Assembly: GCA_902557775.1 (NCBI GenBank)
Contig: CACEBD010000005.1
Location: forward strand, 1 to 49,413
Direction: 5' to 3'
Source: an uncultured Pelagibacteraceae bacterium
Lineage (GTDB): Bacteria > Pseudomonadota > Alphaproteobacteria > Pelagibacterales > Pelagibacteraceae
DNA: 49,413 nucleotides
Shown in pieces: positions 18,971-26,784 of this stretch (its first letter is position 1; each line of letters starts with the position of its first letter). The notes under the pieces were generated by a model. The model had not been told where the DNA came from and did not search any database. It saw only the letters and a program-made list of their open reading frames with translations. A program made the position numbers and the translations under genes.

Positions 18971-18996
18971 GTTAAGAAATGAATTAGTTTCTTAAC
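18971..18996 (+). repeat. Perfect inverted repeat upstream of gap
   Basis: GTTAAGAAA / TTTCTTAAC, 9-bp arms with an 8-base spacer, ends 10 bases before the gap start codon. There is no T run, so it is not an intrinsic terminator. It may be an operator or a leader stem-loop of the gap mRNA. A TATAAA at 18962-18967 could be the -10 element just ahead of it. Confidence 0.6.
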
Positions 18997-19006
18997 TAAT
19001 ATAATC

Positions 19007-20011
19007 ATGTTTAAAATTGGTATCAATGGATTTGGAAGGATAGGTAGACTTATTTTAAGAGCTATCTTGGAAAATTATAAAAATAAAATTGAAGTAGTTG
19101 CTATAAATGATTTAGGATCTATTGAAACGAATGCTCATTTGGTAAAATATGATAGTACTCATGGAGTCATTAATGAAGAAATTGCTACTTCTAAAGACGG
19201 CTTTACAATCGGAAACCATAAGATAAAAGTTTTTGCTGAGAGGGACCCAGCTAAAATTCCATGGGGTAAAGTAGGTGTTGATGTAGTTTTAGAATGCACA
19301 GGTATATTTCTAGATAGGTTTTCAGCGGAAAAACATATCAAAGGTGGGGCCAAAAAAGTAATAATTTCGGCACCAGGCAAAGATGTAGATTTTACAATTG
19401 TTCAAGGTGTTAATAGCAATGAATTAAAAAAAAATCATAATATTATTTCAAACGGGTCTTGTACGACAAATTGTTTAGCTCCCGTAGCTATGGTTTTAGA
19501 AAAAACATTTGGTATAAGCTATGGTTATATGACCACAATTCACAGCTATACAGGTGATCAGAAACTTTTAGATACATTACATAAAGATTTAAGAAGAGCT
19601 CGTTCTACAGAAGGAGCAATGATACCTACCTCTACTGGAGCAGCTAAAGCGATGAGTTTAGTGCTTCCGAGTTTAAAAGGCAAGTTAGATGGAACAGCTA
19701 TAAGAGTTCCGACACCAAATGTTTCATTAATCGATTTAACATTAGTTACTGATAAAGAAGCAACACCTGAAAGTATTAATGAAGCTATGACTCAGGCTGC
19801 AAAAGGAGACTTAAAAGGTATCTTAGATGTAAACCAAAAACCATTAGTATCGAAAGATTTTAACCACAATCCACACAGCTCGATATTTGACGTTACACAA
19901 ACCCAAGTTATTAAAGGAAAATTCAGCAGAGTTCTCTCTTGGTACGATAACGAATGGGGATTTTCTAATAGGATGTGTGATACAGCTATTCAGATATCTG
20001 GTTTAATTTAA
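19007..20011 (+). CDS. gap: Glyceraldehyde-3-phosphate dehydrogenase
   Basis: 334-aa glycolytic/gluconeogenic enzyme. The N-terminal Rossmann motif is INGFGRIGR, the catalytic cysteine C152 lies in SNGSCTTNC, and WYDNEWGFSNRM is near the C terminus. INDLG follows the second strand, where cofactor preference is set; I would not decide between NAD and NADP from this. It stands alone on the plus strand and its last three bases overlap a convergent 57-aa gene. Confidence 0.97.
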   Translation: MFKIGINGFGRIGRLILRAILENYKNKIEVVAINDLGSIETNAHLVKYDSTHGVINEEIATSKDGFTIGNHKIKVFAERDPAKIPWGKVGVDVVLECTGIFLDRFSAEKHIKGGAKKVIISAPGKDVDFTIVQGVNSNELKKNHNIISNGSCTTNCLAPVAMVLEKTFGISYGYMTTIHSYTGDQKLLDTLHKDLRRARSTEGAMIPTSTGAAKAMSLVLPSLKGKLDGTAIRVPTPNVSLIDLTLVTDKEATPESINEAMTQAAKGDLKGILDVNQKPLVSKDFNHNPHSSIFDVTQTQVIKGKFSRVLSWYDNEWGFSNRMCDTAIQISGLI

Positions 20012-20181
20012 TTTTTAGATCTCTCAGCTTCTTCAATCAATCTAAGTGTACTTTTAGGAATATTTGAAGTATCAGATGTAATTAATGGTTGTTTTGAAAT
20101 TTTTTTATTTTTATCTTTGTTTATATTTTGAATATCATTAACTGCTGATAAAATTTCATCAATACTGTAATTATCTTCCAT
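20008..20181 (-). CDS. 57-aa gene downstream of pyk, PopZ-like N-terminal motif
   Basis: A 57-aa reading frame beginning MEDNYSIDEILSAVNDI. Its ATG shares one base with the pyk stop (TAATG), the coupling seen for most genes in this window, and it fills exactly the gap to gap, whose stop it overlaps. The N-terminal stretch SIDEILSAVNDIQN resembles the short helix at the start of PopZ/DUF2497 proteins (MEEILASIRRII), but the C-terminal PopZ domain is absent. The C terminus is helical and charged (LRLIEEAERSKN). Real gene likely; function unknown. Confidence 0.6.
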   Translation of the reverse strand: MEDNYSIDEILSAVNDIQNINKDKNKKISKQPLITSDTSNIPKSTLRLIEEAERSKN

Positions 20182-21593
20182 TAAGAACCCACTTTATAAA
20201 GTCTCACCATGTTTGTCATACCTGCCTTTCCAAAAGGTAAACCAGCAGTTATAACTACAAAGTCATTCTTCTTGATAAATCTTAGTTTTTTTATAATTTC
20301 TTTAGAAATAGACATCATATCTTTCCATCCATTCGCATCTCTACTATTTATAGATTGAACACCCCAAAGTAATGACACCTGTCTACTTACATTTATGTTC
20401 GGAGAAATAGTTACAATTTTTGCTGCTGGACGCATAGCAGAAACAAGTTTCGCAGATTTTCCTGAGTTTGAAAAAACAATTATAGCTTTTACGTCAGGAT
20501 TATAAGCCATATCTTTAACAGAAAGAAGAATAGATTTTACTGGGTCTTTGTTTGTAATAATAGAATTTTTAAAATCTTCTATGTGTTCTCGTTTATACTT
20601 TTCAGTTGATAGGATAGTTTGAGTCATTGTCGAAACAGCTTGGGTGGGAAATTTACCAATTGCTGCCTCTGCGGATAACATCACAGTATCAGCTCCTTGA
20701 AATATTGCGGTTGCAATATCATTAATCTCTGCTCTAGTAGCAGTATTATTTTCAATCATACTTTCTAACATTTGTGTCGCGACAATTACAGATTTAGAAA
20801 ATTGAGAACATTTTTTTATTAGACTTAATTGAACTTTTGGCACTTCACTATGGCCAATATCTATTGCTAAATCTCCTCGAGCAATCATTATGGAGTCTGT
20901 ATTTTGAATAATCTTTTTAATATTTTTTAAAGCATGTTTATTTTCTATTTTGGATATTATGCCCATATCTTTTTTAATCAATTTTCTTGTCTCAAGAATT
21001 AATTTTTCATTTTGCAAATAAGAAAGAGCAATCCAATTACACCCAAGTTTTACTGCAGTCTTAATATCCTTCCTATCTTTTTCAGTAAGTTTATTAAACG
21101 TTACATCTAAATTTGGAACGTGGAAACTCTTATTACTTTTAAGTATACAATTTTGACTTCGACATTTTGTTACAAGTGAATTTCCTTTTTTTCCAATTAT
21201 AGAGAAAAGATACTTTCCATCATCGATTAAAATTTTATTCCCTTTTTTTAACTTTTTAATAATTTTTGGATATGGAAAAGCTACTCTTTTTGTGTCTCCA
21301 GGTGTTTTTTTATTATCGAACACAAATTTTTGATTGAAACTAATTTTTTGATTTTCATTTTTAACTTTACCTATTCTCAGCTTTACACCTTGTAGGTCAG
21401 CTATCAGAGACAATTTTTTTCCATTTTTTTTCTCTACTTTTCTTATCCGTGAAATTATCTTATTTATCCCATTTGTGTTATGACTAAAATTTATTCTAAA
21501 TGCATCGACACCGAGATCCACAAGCTTTTTTAACTTATTTTCGCTATAAATTGCTGGGCCTAAAGTAGCTATAATTTTTGCTTTTTTTTCCAT
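20181..21593 (-). CDS. pyk: Pyruvate kinase
   Basis: 470-aa enzyme converting phosphoenolpyruvate and ADP to pyruvate and ATP. Landmarks are KIIATLGPA at the N terminus, FRINFSHN, IISKIENKHAL with the catalytic lysine, MIARGDLAIDIG and ADTVMLSAEAAIGKFP. The C-terminal domain is complete. It is divergent from pfkA across 65 bases, consistent with coordinated control of these two glycolytic steps, and coupled to a 57-aa gene downstream. Confidence 0.96.
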   Translation of the reverse strand: MEKKAKIIATLGPAIYSENKLKKLVDLGVDAFRINFSHNTNGINKIISRIRKVEKKNGKKLSLIADLQGVKLRIGKVKNENQKISFNQKFVFDNKKTPGDTKRVAFPYPKIIKKLKKGNKILIDDGKYLFSIIGKKGNSLVTKCRSQNCILKSNKSFHVPNLDVTFNKLTEKDRKDIKTAVKLGCNWIALSYLQNEKLILETRKLIKKDMGIISKIENKHALKNIKKIIQNTDSIMIARGDLAIDIGHSEVPKVQLSLIKKCSQFSKSVIVATQMLESMIENNTATRAEINDIATAIFQGADTVMLSAEAAIGKFPTQAVSTMTQTILSTEKYKREHIEDFKNSIITNKDPVKSILLSVKDMAYNPDVKAIIVFSNSGKSAKLVSAMRPAAKIVTISPNINVSRQVSLLWGVQSINSRDANGWKDMMSISKEIIKKLRFIKKNDFVVITAGLPFGKAGMTNMVRLYKVGS

Positions 21594-21658
21594 TAAGAGA
21601 TTTTTATGTTATAACACCACTTTTCTTAAAAAAAAATATTAAAGAAAAATTAATTTAA

Positions 21659-22744
21659 ATGAATAAAAAAATAGGAATTTTAACTAGTGGAGGTGATTGT
21701 GGAGGTCTTAATGCTGCAATTAGATCAATTTTTTATAGAGCAAAAAATAAATACAAAATGGATGTGTATGGAATAAGAGATGGGACTGCAGGCCTAATCA
21801 AGCGTCCAGTAGATGTTATGCAATTAACTCATAAAACTTTTGGAGGATACCTATTGAGACAAGGAGGAACTTTTTTAGGATCTACTAATAAAGGTAATCC
21901 TTTTAAAATTCCAACAAGTAACGGCAAACATGTCGATAAATCAAAAGAAATTATAGAGGGATACCATTCTATGAAACTTGATGGTTTAATAATTATCGGT
22001 GGAGACGGCAGTATGCAAATCTTAAAAAAATTAGCCAAAGATGGTGATATGAAAATAGTTGCTATTCCAAAGACAATAGATAACGATGTAGGGGCAACAG
22101 AAAGCTCGATTGGTTTTCATACCGCTGTGGATGTTGCAACTCAAGCATTAGATAACTTACAATCTACAGCAGCTAGCCATAGAAGATCTATGATACTTGA
22201 GGTTATGGGCCGTGATGCAGGACACATCGCACTTAATGCAGGTATAGCAGGAGGTGCAGACATTATTTTAATTCCTGAATTAAAGTATTCAATAGATGGA
22301 ATTATTAAAAAACTAAATTCTATGAAAAAAAATGATATTCAGCATTCATTAATAATAGTTGCTGAAGCGGTTAAAAAAGAGGATGGTTCACGAGTAGTTC
22401 ATAAATATATGGACGGTGAACAAAGACTCGGCGGCATTGGAGATTATATAGCCCAGGAATTGATGAGGAAAACGGATGTTGAATGTAGAGTAACATCACT
22501 TGGCCATGTTCAAAGAGGAGCTCCCCCGACAGCGAGTGATAGAATATTGGCTAGTGCTTTCGGAGTTTATGCTGTAGATTTATTAAATCAAAAAAAATTT
22601 GATAGAATGGTAGCATGGAGAGATAGGAGAGTAGTAGATGTTCCTATTGATGAAGGAATTAAAACTTACAAAAATGTTGAGAGAAAAGACTCTTTAGTTG
22701 AAACAGCTCTTTCATTAGGAATTTACTTAGGAGATGATATCTAA
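21659..22744 (+). CDS. pfkA: Phosphofructokinase, mixed ATP/PPi donor-site residues
   Basis: 361-aa PfkA-superfamily enzyme converting fructose 6-phosphate to the 1,6-bisphosphate. LTSGGDCGGLNAAIR is at the N terminus. The donor-site residues are mixed: GGDGS has G117, the residue typical of ATP enzymes, whereas PKTIDND has K138, typical of PPi-dependent enzymes and of some ATP enzymes of that lineage. Catalytic aspartates of TIDND, MGRDAGHIA and the C-terminal GHVQRGAPPTASDR are present. The stop overlaps the next start by one base (TAATG). Phosphoryl donor cannot be decided from sequence alone. Confidence 0.93.
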   Translation: MNKKIGILTSGGDCGGLNAAIRSIFYRAKNKYKMDVYGIRDGTAGLIKRPVDVMQLTHKTFGGYLLRQGGTFLGSTNKGNPFKIPTSNGKHVDKSKEIIEGYHSMKLDGLIIIGGDGSMQILKKLAKDGDMKIVAIPKTIDNDVGATESSIGFHTAVDVATQALDNLQSTAASHRRSMILEVMGRDAGHIALNAGIAGGADIILIPELKYSIDGIIKKLNSMKKNDIQHSLIIVAEAVKKEDGSRVVHKYMDGEQRLGGIGDYIAQELMRKTDVECRVTSLGHVQRGAPPTASDRILASAFGVYAVDLLNQKKFDRMVAWRDRRVVDVPIDEGIKTYKNVERKDSLVETALSLGIYLGDDI

Positions 22745-23520
22745 TGAAAGATAAATATTCAAATTTAGTTGCTAATAAACTTGTCAATGCATTCCTTAAA
22801 AATAAAATCATAAATCCTATTTCAAGCAAATACACAAAAAAACTTCCAAATGCTGATAAATTTAGAAAATTATGTGAAAGTAAAATAAAAAAACCAATTA
22901 TAGGCTTTAAGGCAGGGGGAACAGGGATACCAGTTATAAAAAAACTAAAAGAAAAAGAACCTTTCTATGCATCTGTATATAAACATAACGTTTTAAAAAA
23001 TAATAAATCTGTAAAAATAAATAAATACACTTTAGGAATTGAACTTGAAGTTTGTTTTCTTCTTAAAAAAAGTTTTTTTAATTTTAAAAATAAAATTTCA
23101 AAAAACAATATGAAAAAATTTATAAATTATATTGCACCATGCATTGAAGTAGTTGGCTATAGACAAAAGAAAAAAGGTATAAAGAGTTTTGGAGATTTAT
23201 GTTCTGATTTTGGAGCTAATATAAAGTTTATAATTGGTCCAAAAAAGAAATATAAAAATAATAATGTAAAAAATTTAAAAACAAATATTTCTAATTCAAA
23301 GATTAGACAATCCGTAAATGGAAATACCAATACTGTTTATATAAATCCGATGAATTCTTTATTATTCGTTTTAAAAAAACTTCAAAAAGATAGAGTAAAA
23401 CATAATTATGATTTTTATGTTTTTACTGGTTCATCTGTAGGAGTTGTTCCAATTCTTAGCAAAGGTATTTACAAGGGAAAAATTGACAAATTGGGATCAG
23501 TTAAAACTAAAATTAATTAG
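22744..23520 (+). CDS. 2-keto-4-pentenoate hydratase (MhpD) family protein
   Basis: 258-aa protein of the fumarylacetoacetase-like/MhpD family. PIIGFKAGGT matches the family's IGxKxGxT, and LGIELEVCFLL holds the acidic metal-ligand motif (ExE). A later ELV-equivalent region gives CIEVVG, then GDLCSDFGAN. The C-terminal FTGSSVGVVPI matches the family's TGxxTG-like segment. The protein is very lysine-rich. It is coupled to pfkA by a TAATG overlap, an odd partner for glycolysis; its substrate is unknown and may differ from aromatic breakdown intermediates. Confidence 0.72.
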   Translation: MKDKYSNLVANKLVNAFLKNKIINPISSKYTKKLPNADKFRKLCESKIKKPIIGFKAGGTGIPVIKKLKEKEPFYASVYKHNVLKNNKSVKINKYTLGIELEVCFLLKKSFFNFKNKISKNNMKKFINYIAPCIEVVGYRQKKKGIKSFGDLCSDFGANIKFIIGPKKKYKNNNVKNLKTNISNSKIRQSVNGNTNTVYINPMNSLLFVLKKLQKDRVKHNYDFYVFTGSSVGVVPILSKGIYKGKIDKLGSVKTKIN

Positions 23521-23728
23521 ACAAAAAATAGCCGCCAACCACTAAAATAATAATTCCTGAAATAAACTTAATATTTCTTAGAAATGATTGTTTTTTCTCA
23601 CTCTGAAATTTTCTTTTGGAAAGAAAATAGATATTTGTTTCAGCTTTATTTCTGAACTTAGGTCTTAAGGGAGATGGAATAGACTTATTCTCAATATTTT
23701 TAAATTTTTTGGGATTAATTTGCAACAT
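23513..23728 (-). CDS. Small tail-anchored protein, unknown
   Basis: 71-aa frame from the ATG at 23728 (MLQINPKKF); an ATG eight codons upstream is also open. The first 50 residues are strongly basic and the C terminus is one hydrophobic helix (FISGIIILVVGGYFLSN), so it would be tail-anchored. The last 8 bases overlap the convergent hydratase gene. I do not recognise the family. The basic-plus-helix layout and clean boundaries support a real gene, with moderate confidence. Confidence 0.5.
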   Translation of the reverse strand: MLQINPKKFKNIENKSIPSPLRPKFRNKAETNIYFLSKRKFQSEKKQSFLRNIKFISGIIILVVGGYFLSN

Positions 23729-23792
23729 AAGTCTATTAACTCCATTTCTCAAAAGTTATCAACAAATTTTACAATTCAAGAGTGCGTCAATA

Positions 23793-23821
23793 TTGCTAAT
23801 GATAATCATTCGCAGTATATT
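23793..23821 (+). promoter_or_regulatory. Putative promoter of the iron importer
   Basis: TTGCTA (23793-23798) and TATATT (23816-23821) are separated by 17 bases and would start transcription about 28 bases before the fbpA start. A Fur-box-like palindrome fills the spacer and a second lies just downstream, the geometry expected for repression by blocking RNA polymerase. Confidence 0.6.
23798..23810 (+). promoter_or_regulatory. Fur-box-like palindrome 1
   Basis: AATGATAATCATT, a perfect 6-1-6 palindrome identical to the core of the classical Fur consensus, placed between the putative -35 and -10 elements of the iron importer operon. Confidence 0.85.
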
Positions 23822-23840
23822 GTAAATGATAATCATTATC
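23822..23840 (+). promoter_or_regulatory. Fur-box-like palindrome 2
   Basis: The same 13-base AATGATAATCATT recurs at 23825-23837 and extends to ATTATC, giving about 17 matches to the 19-base Fur consensus and two overlapping 6-1-6 palindromes. Centres of the two boxes are 27 bases apart. The site ends 16 bases before the start codon. Confidence 0.88.
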
Positions 23841-23856
23841 AAATACGAGGGAAAAA

Positions 23857-24876
23857 GTGAAAAAAAAACTAATATTAAGCTATCTATTTTTAGTTGCATT
23901 CGCAGGCAGTCTATTTGCAAACGAAGTAAATATATTTAGCGCAAGACATTACGACTCTGATGTTCAACTTTATGAAAAGTTTACAGCTAAAACAGGAATA
24001 AAAGTAAATGTTGTATCAGGAAAGTCAGGTGCTTTAGAAAAAAGGATAATAGAAGAGGGAGCTGATAGTCAAGCAGATCTATACATCACTGCTGATGCTG
24101 GAAGACTTGGTGCTTTTGAAGCTAACCTCCAAGGGGGACTTACTAGTGCAGCTATTAAATCTGCTGTGCCAAGTAACTTCAGAACATCAAAATGGACTGG
24201 TATAGCGAAGAGAGCTAGGATTGTATATTTTGCCCCGGAAAGAGTGAGTGGTGCTGAATTAGCTGGTTTAACTTATGAAAGTTTAGCTGATCCTAAATGG
24301 AAAGGCAGATTAGTAATTAGAGCCTCAAATAATATTTACAATCAATCACTTGTAGCTTCATTAATTAAAAATAATGGAAAAGGTAAAATAGCTGATTGGT
24401 CAAAAGCTATGGTTTCAAATATGGCTAGATCTCCAAAGGGAAATGATAGAGCTCAGATACTTGCTGTTGCAGCAGGAGAAGCTGATATAGCTGTAGCTAA
24501 CACTTATTATTTAGCACTTATGCTTTCTGGAAAAAAAGGACCAGAACAACAAGCAGCAGCTAAAAAAGTAAAACCCTTCTTTCCAAATCAAGATGGAAGA
24601 GGAACTCATATGAATATTAGCGGTGCAGGACTTGTTAAAGGTGCACCGAATAAAGCTAATGCAATAAAATTAGTAGAGTTTTTACTAAGTGAGGAAGCTC
24701 AAAATCATATTGTAAATAATACATTTGAGTATCCAATGATAAAAGGTGTGTCTCCACATCCACTTGTTGTAAATATGGGATTAGATTTTAAACAAGATCT
24801 AAAAACAAAAGTTGTTAATTATGGAAAAAGACAAGCAGATGCTTTGGAAGTAATGACAGCAGCAGGCTGGAAATAG
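23857..24876 (+). CDS. fbpA: Ferric iron ABC transporter binding protein
   Basis: 339-aa periplasmic iron-binding protein of the FbpA/FutA family with a signal peptide (about 1-21, ending SLFA). NIFSARHYDSD begins the mature protein, and the paired iron-ligand tyrosines are Y217-Y218 (NTYYLAL). The start is GTG with an upstream GAGGG. Two Fur-box-like palindromes in front indicate induction under iron limitation. A permease and an ATPase gene of the same transporter type follow. Confidence 0.93.
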   Translation: MKKKLILSYLFLVAFAGSLFANEVNIFSARHYDSDVQLYEKFTAKTGIKVNVVSGKSGALEKRIIEEGADSQADLYITADAGRLGAFEANLQGGLTSAAIKSAVPSNFRTSKWTGIAKRARIVYFAPERVSGAELAGLTYESLADPKWKGRLVIRASNNIYNQSLVASLIKNNGKGKIADWSKAMVSNMARSPKGNDRAQILAVAAGEADIAVANTYYLALMLSGKKGPEQQAAAKKVKPFFPNQDGRGTHMNISGAGLVKGAPNKANAIKLVEFLLSEEAQNHIVNNTFEYPMIKGVSPHPLVVNMGLDFKQDLKTKVVNYGKRQADALEVMTAAGWK

Positions 24877-24884
24877 TTATTAAT

Positions 24885-24953
24885 TATATGAGGCGAACAA
24901 TAAAAAAAGAAATTAACTTGAATAAGTCTAAAACAGGTTGTTCGCCTTGTATG
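24885..24953 (+). repeat. Long-loop inverted repeat after fbpA
   Basis: AGGCGAACAA (24891-24900) and TTGTTCGCCT (24938-24947) are perfect 10-base inverted copies 37 bases apart. With flanking A-U and G-U pairs the stem extends to 24885-24900 / 24938-24953, about 16 pairs. The 5' arm contains the ATG of the 56-aa gene, so folding would hide its start. There is no T run. Confidence 0.65.
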
Positions 24954-25058
24954 TCAGAAGCCAGAAAAATGGAGCAGAAAATCTCTAATAGAAAGGTTTC
25001 TGAAATTAAAATTGAGGAAGTAAAAGTAATTGTATCCTCAATGTTTAAAAAAGATTAA
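24888..25058 (+). CDS. 56-aa CxxC mini-protein in the iron operon
   Basis: A 56-aa frame 11 bases after fbpA: MRRTIKKEINLNKS, then GCSPC (a CxxC pair, residues 18 and 21), then a charged helical tail ending SSMFKKD. Position inside an iron-controlled operon and the CxxC pair suggest metal binding or thiol chemistry, but I do not recognise a family. No good ribosome binding site is visible and the start codon lies in a stem (24885-24953). An internal ATG at 24951 would give a 35-aa product without the cysteines. Moderate confidence that it is translated. Confidence 0.5.
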   Translation: MRRTIKKEINLNKSKTGCSPCMSEARKMEQKISNRKVSEIKIEEVKVIVSSMFKKD

Positions 25059-25073
25059 AAGTTTGACGTCAAT

Positions 25074-25129
25074 TTCTCTGGCTTTAAATGCTAGCTATAT
25101 TCTACACTCAAGCCGCTTTAGCCAGAGAA
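25074..25129 (+). repeat. Second long-loop inverted repeat, upstream of fbpB
   Basis: TTCTCTGGCT (25074-25083) and AGCCAGAGAA (25120-25129) are perfect 10-base inverted copies with a 36-base loop. Part of the 5' arm, GGCTT (25080-25084), can pair instead with AAGCC (25110-25114), so two exclusive folds are possible. It lies 25 bases before the fbpB start and has no T run. Confidence 0.6.
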
Positions 25130-25154
25130 CTTTACATGATAACAAAATTAATTA

Positions 25155-26771
25155 ATGACAAAATATAATATATGGTTTTTTGGATCACTAATTGTAGCTG
25201 CAGTGGTAGCTATGCCTATTGTTACAGTTTTTTTTAGCTTTTTTAATGAAACAAGTAATTATTTCTATATTTTAAAAGAAACTTTTTTGCTTGATTATAT
25301 TTTTAACTCAATAACAATCTTATTATTCGTAATTTTTTTTACTTTTATTCTTGGTATTTTTTCTGCATACTTTGTATCATTTTATGATTTTCCTTTATCC
25401 AATTTTTTTAGTTGGGCACTGATTTTATCATTCGCAGTTCCAGGTTATATTTATGCATTTTCAATAATTGCTTTTTTTGAAAATTATGGCACGGCTTTTT
25501 CATTATTAACATTTTTATTTGGTGAAAATAATTATAATCCTGTTATTCCAAAAATAGATGGATTAATTGGAGCTATAATATCTATATCATTTTCTTTGTT
25601 TCCATATGTTTATGTATTGACGAGAGCATCATTTTATTATCAATCGAATAATTATATTGAAGTAGGAAAAAATCTTGGTCTTTCATCAAAAGAAACTTTT
25701 TTAAGAATAGTTTTGCCTTCAGCACGACCAGCGATCATTGCAGGTTTAGCTTTAGTATCAATGGAATGCTTGTCAGATTTTGGAACTGTATCATTTTTTA
25801 GTGTGAATACATTGACTACTGGAGTTTATAATTCGTGGCTGTCATTTGATGACTTAAATACAGCTAATCAAATATCTTTTATATTACTTATTTTTATTCT
25901 CTTACTTTACTCAATAGAAATTTATTCAAGACAAGAGGCAAAATATCATCAACCAGGCCGGGGTTTTAAGTCAATTACTAAAATTAAACTAACTGGAAAA
26001 AAGTCTATAATTCCAGTCGCTATTTGTTCTTTGATCTTTTTATTGAGTTTTATTTTTCCAGTTTCTCAAATGATTTATTGGACTGTGAAATTTCCAAAAT
26101 ATATTCAAGACATTGATATATTTAAAATTAACTTAAATACTCTGATGTTAGTGGGATTAGCTAGTGCCTTTATTGTGATAGTTTCTCTATTTATAAATTA
26201 TGGAAGCAGAATATCAAAAAGTAAAATTCTAAATTACCTTACAACTTTTTCCATTTCTGGTTATGCAATACCAGGAGTTATTCTAGCAGTTGCTTTTATA
26301 ACTTTTTTCTCAAATTTAAGTGATTTTTTTACAAATAATTTTAATTTTAAGACCTCAAAAAGTCTATTTATTGGATCTATTTTTGGATTATTATTGGCAT
26401 ATTTTATAAGATTTTTTTCATTATCTTTTAACGGAATAAAATCAAGTTATGAAAAAATTAATAATTCCATCGACGAAAGTGCCTATCTTCTTGGTTATTC
26501 TAAGGTTAATACATTTTTAAAAATCCATATTCCATATTTAAGCACAAATATAATTTTGATAATTTTGTTAATTTCTCTTGAGGTGATTAAAGAATTACCC
26601 ATGACAATGATTTTAAGACCTTTCAATTTTGAAACATTTGCAACTCAGGCTTATATATATGCCTCCCAAGATTTACTTGAAGCAGCTGCGTTACCATCTC
26701 TTTTTTTAATATTTTGGTCTACAATTTTGATACTTCTATCATCTAGATATATACTTTCAAAAAAAAATTAA
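25155..26771 (+). CDS. fbpB: Ferric iron ABC transporter permease (two fused domains)
   Basis: 538-aa permease with two tandem transmembrane domains, as usual for FbpB/SfuB proteins. Each half has an EAA-type coupling loop: YIEVGKNLGLSSKETFLRIVLPSARPAI in the first and IDESAYLLGYSKVNTFLKIHIP in the second. About 12 hydrophobic helices are visible. It follows the second inverted repeat and precedes the ATPase gene by 13 bases. Confidence 0.92.
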   Translation: MTKYNIWFFGSLIVAAVVAMPIVTVFFSFFNETSNYFYILKETFLLDYIFNSITILLFVIFFTFILGIFSAYFVSFYDFPLSNFFSWALILSFAVPGYIYAFSIIAFFENYGTAFSLLTFLFGENNYNPVIPKIDGLIGAIISISFSLFPYVYVLTRASFYYQSNNYIEVGKNLGLSSKETFLRIVLPSARPAIIAGLALVSMECLSDFGTVSFFSVNTLTTGVYNSWLSFDDLNTANQISFILLIFILLLYSIEIYSRQEAKYHQPGRGFKSITKIKLTGKKSIIPVAICSLIFLLSFIFPVSQMIYWTVKFPKYIQDIDIFKINLNTLMLVGLASAFIVIVSLFINYGSRISKSKILNYLTTFSISGYAIPGVILAVAFITFFSNLSDFFTNNFNFKTSKSLFIGSIFGLLLAYFIRFFSLSFNGIKSSYEKINNSIDESAYLLGYSKVNTFLKIHIPYLSTNIILIILLISLEVIKELPMTMILRPFNFETFATQAYIYASQDLLEAAALPSLFLIFWSTILILLSSRYILSKKN

Positions 26772-26784
26772 TATAATCTAATAA

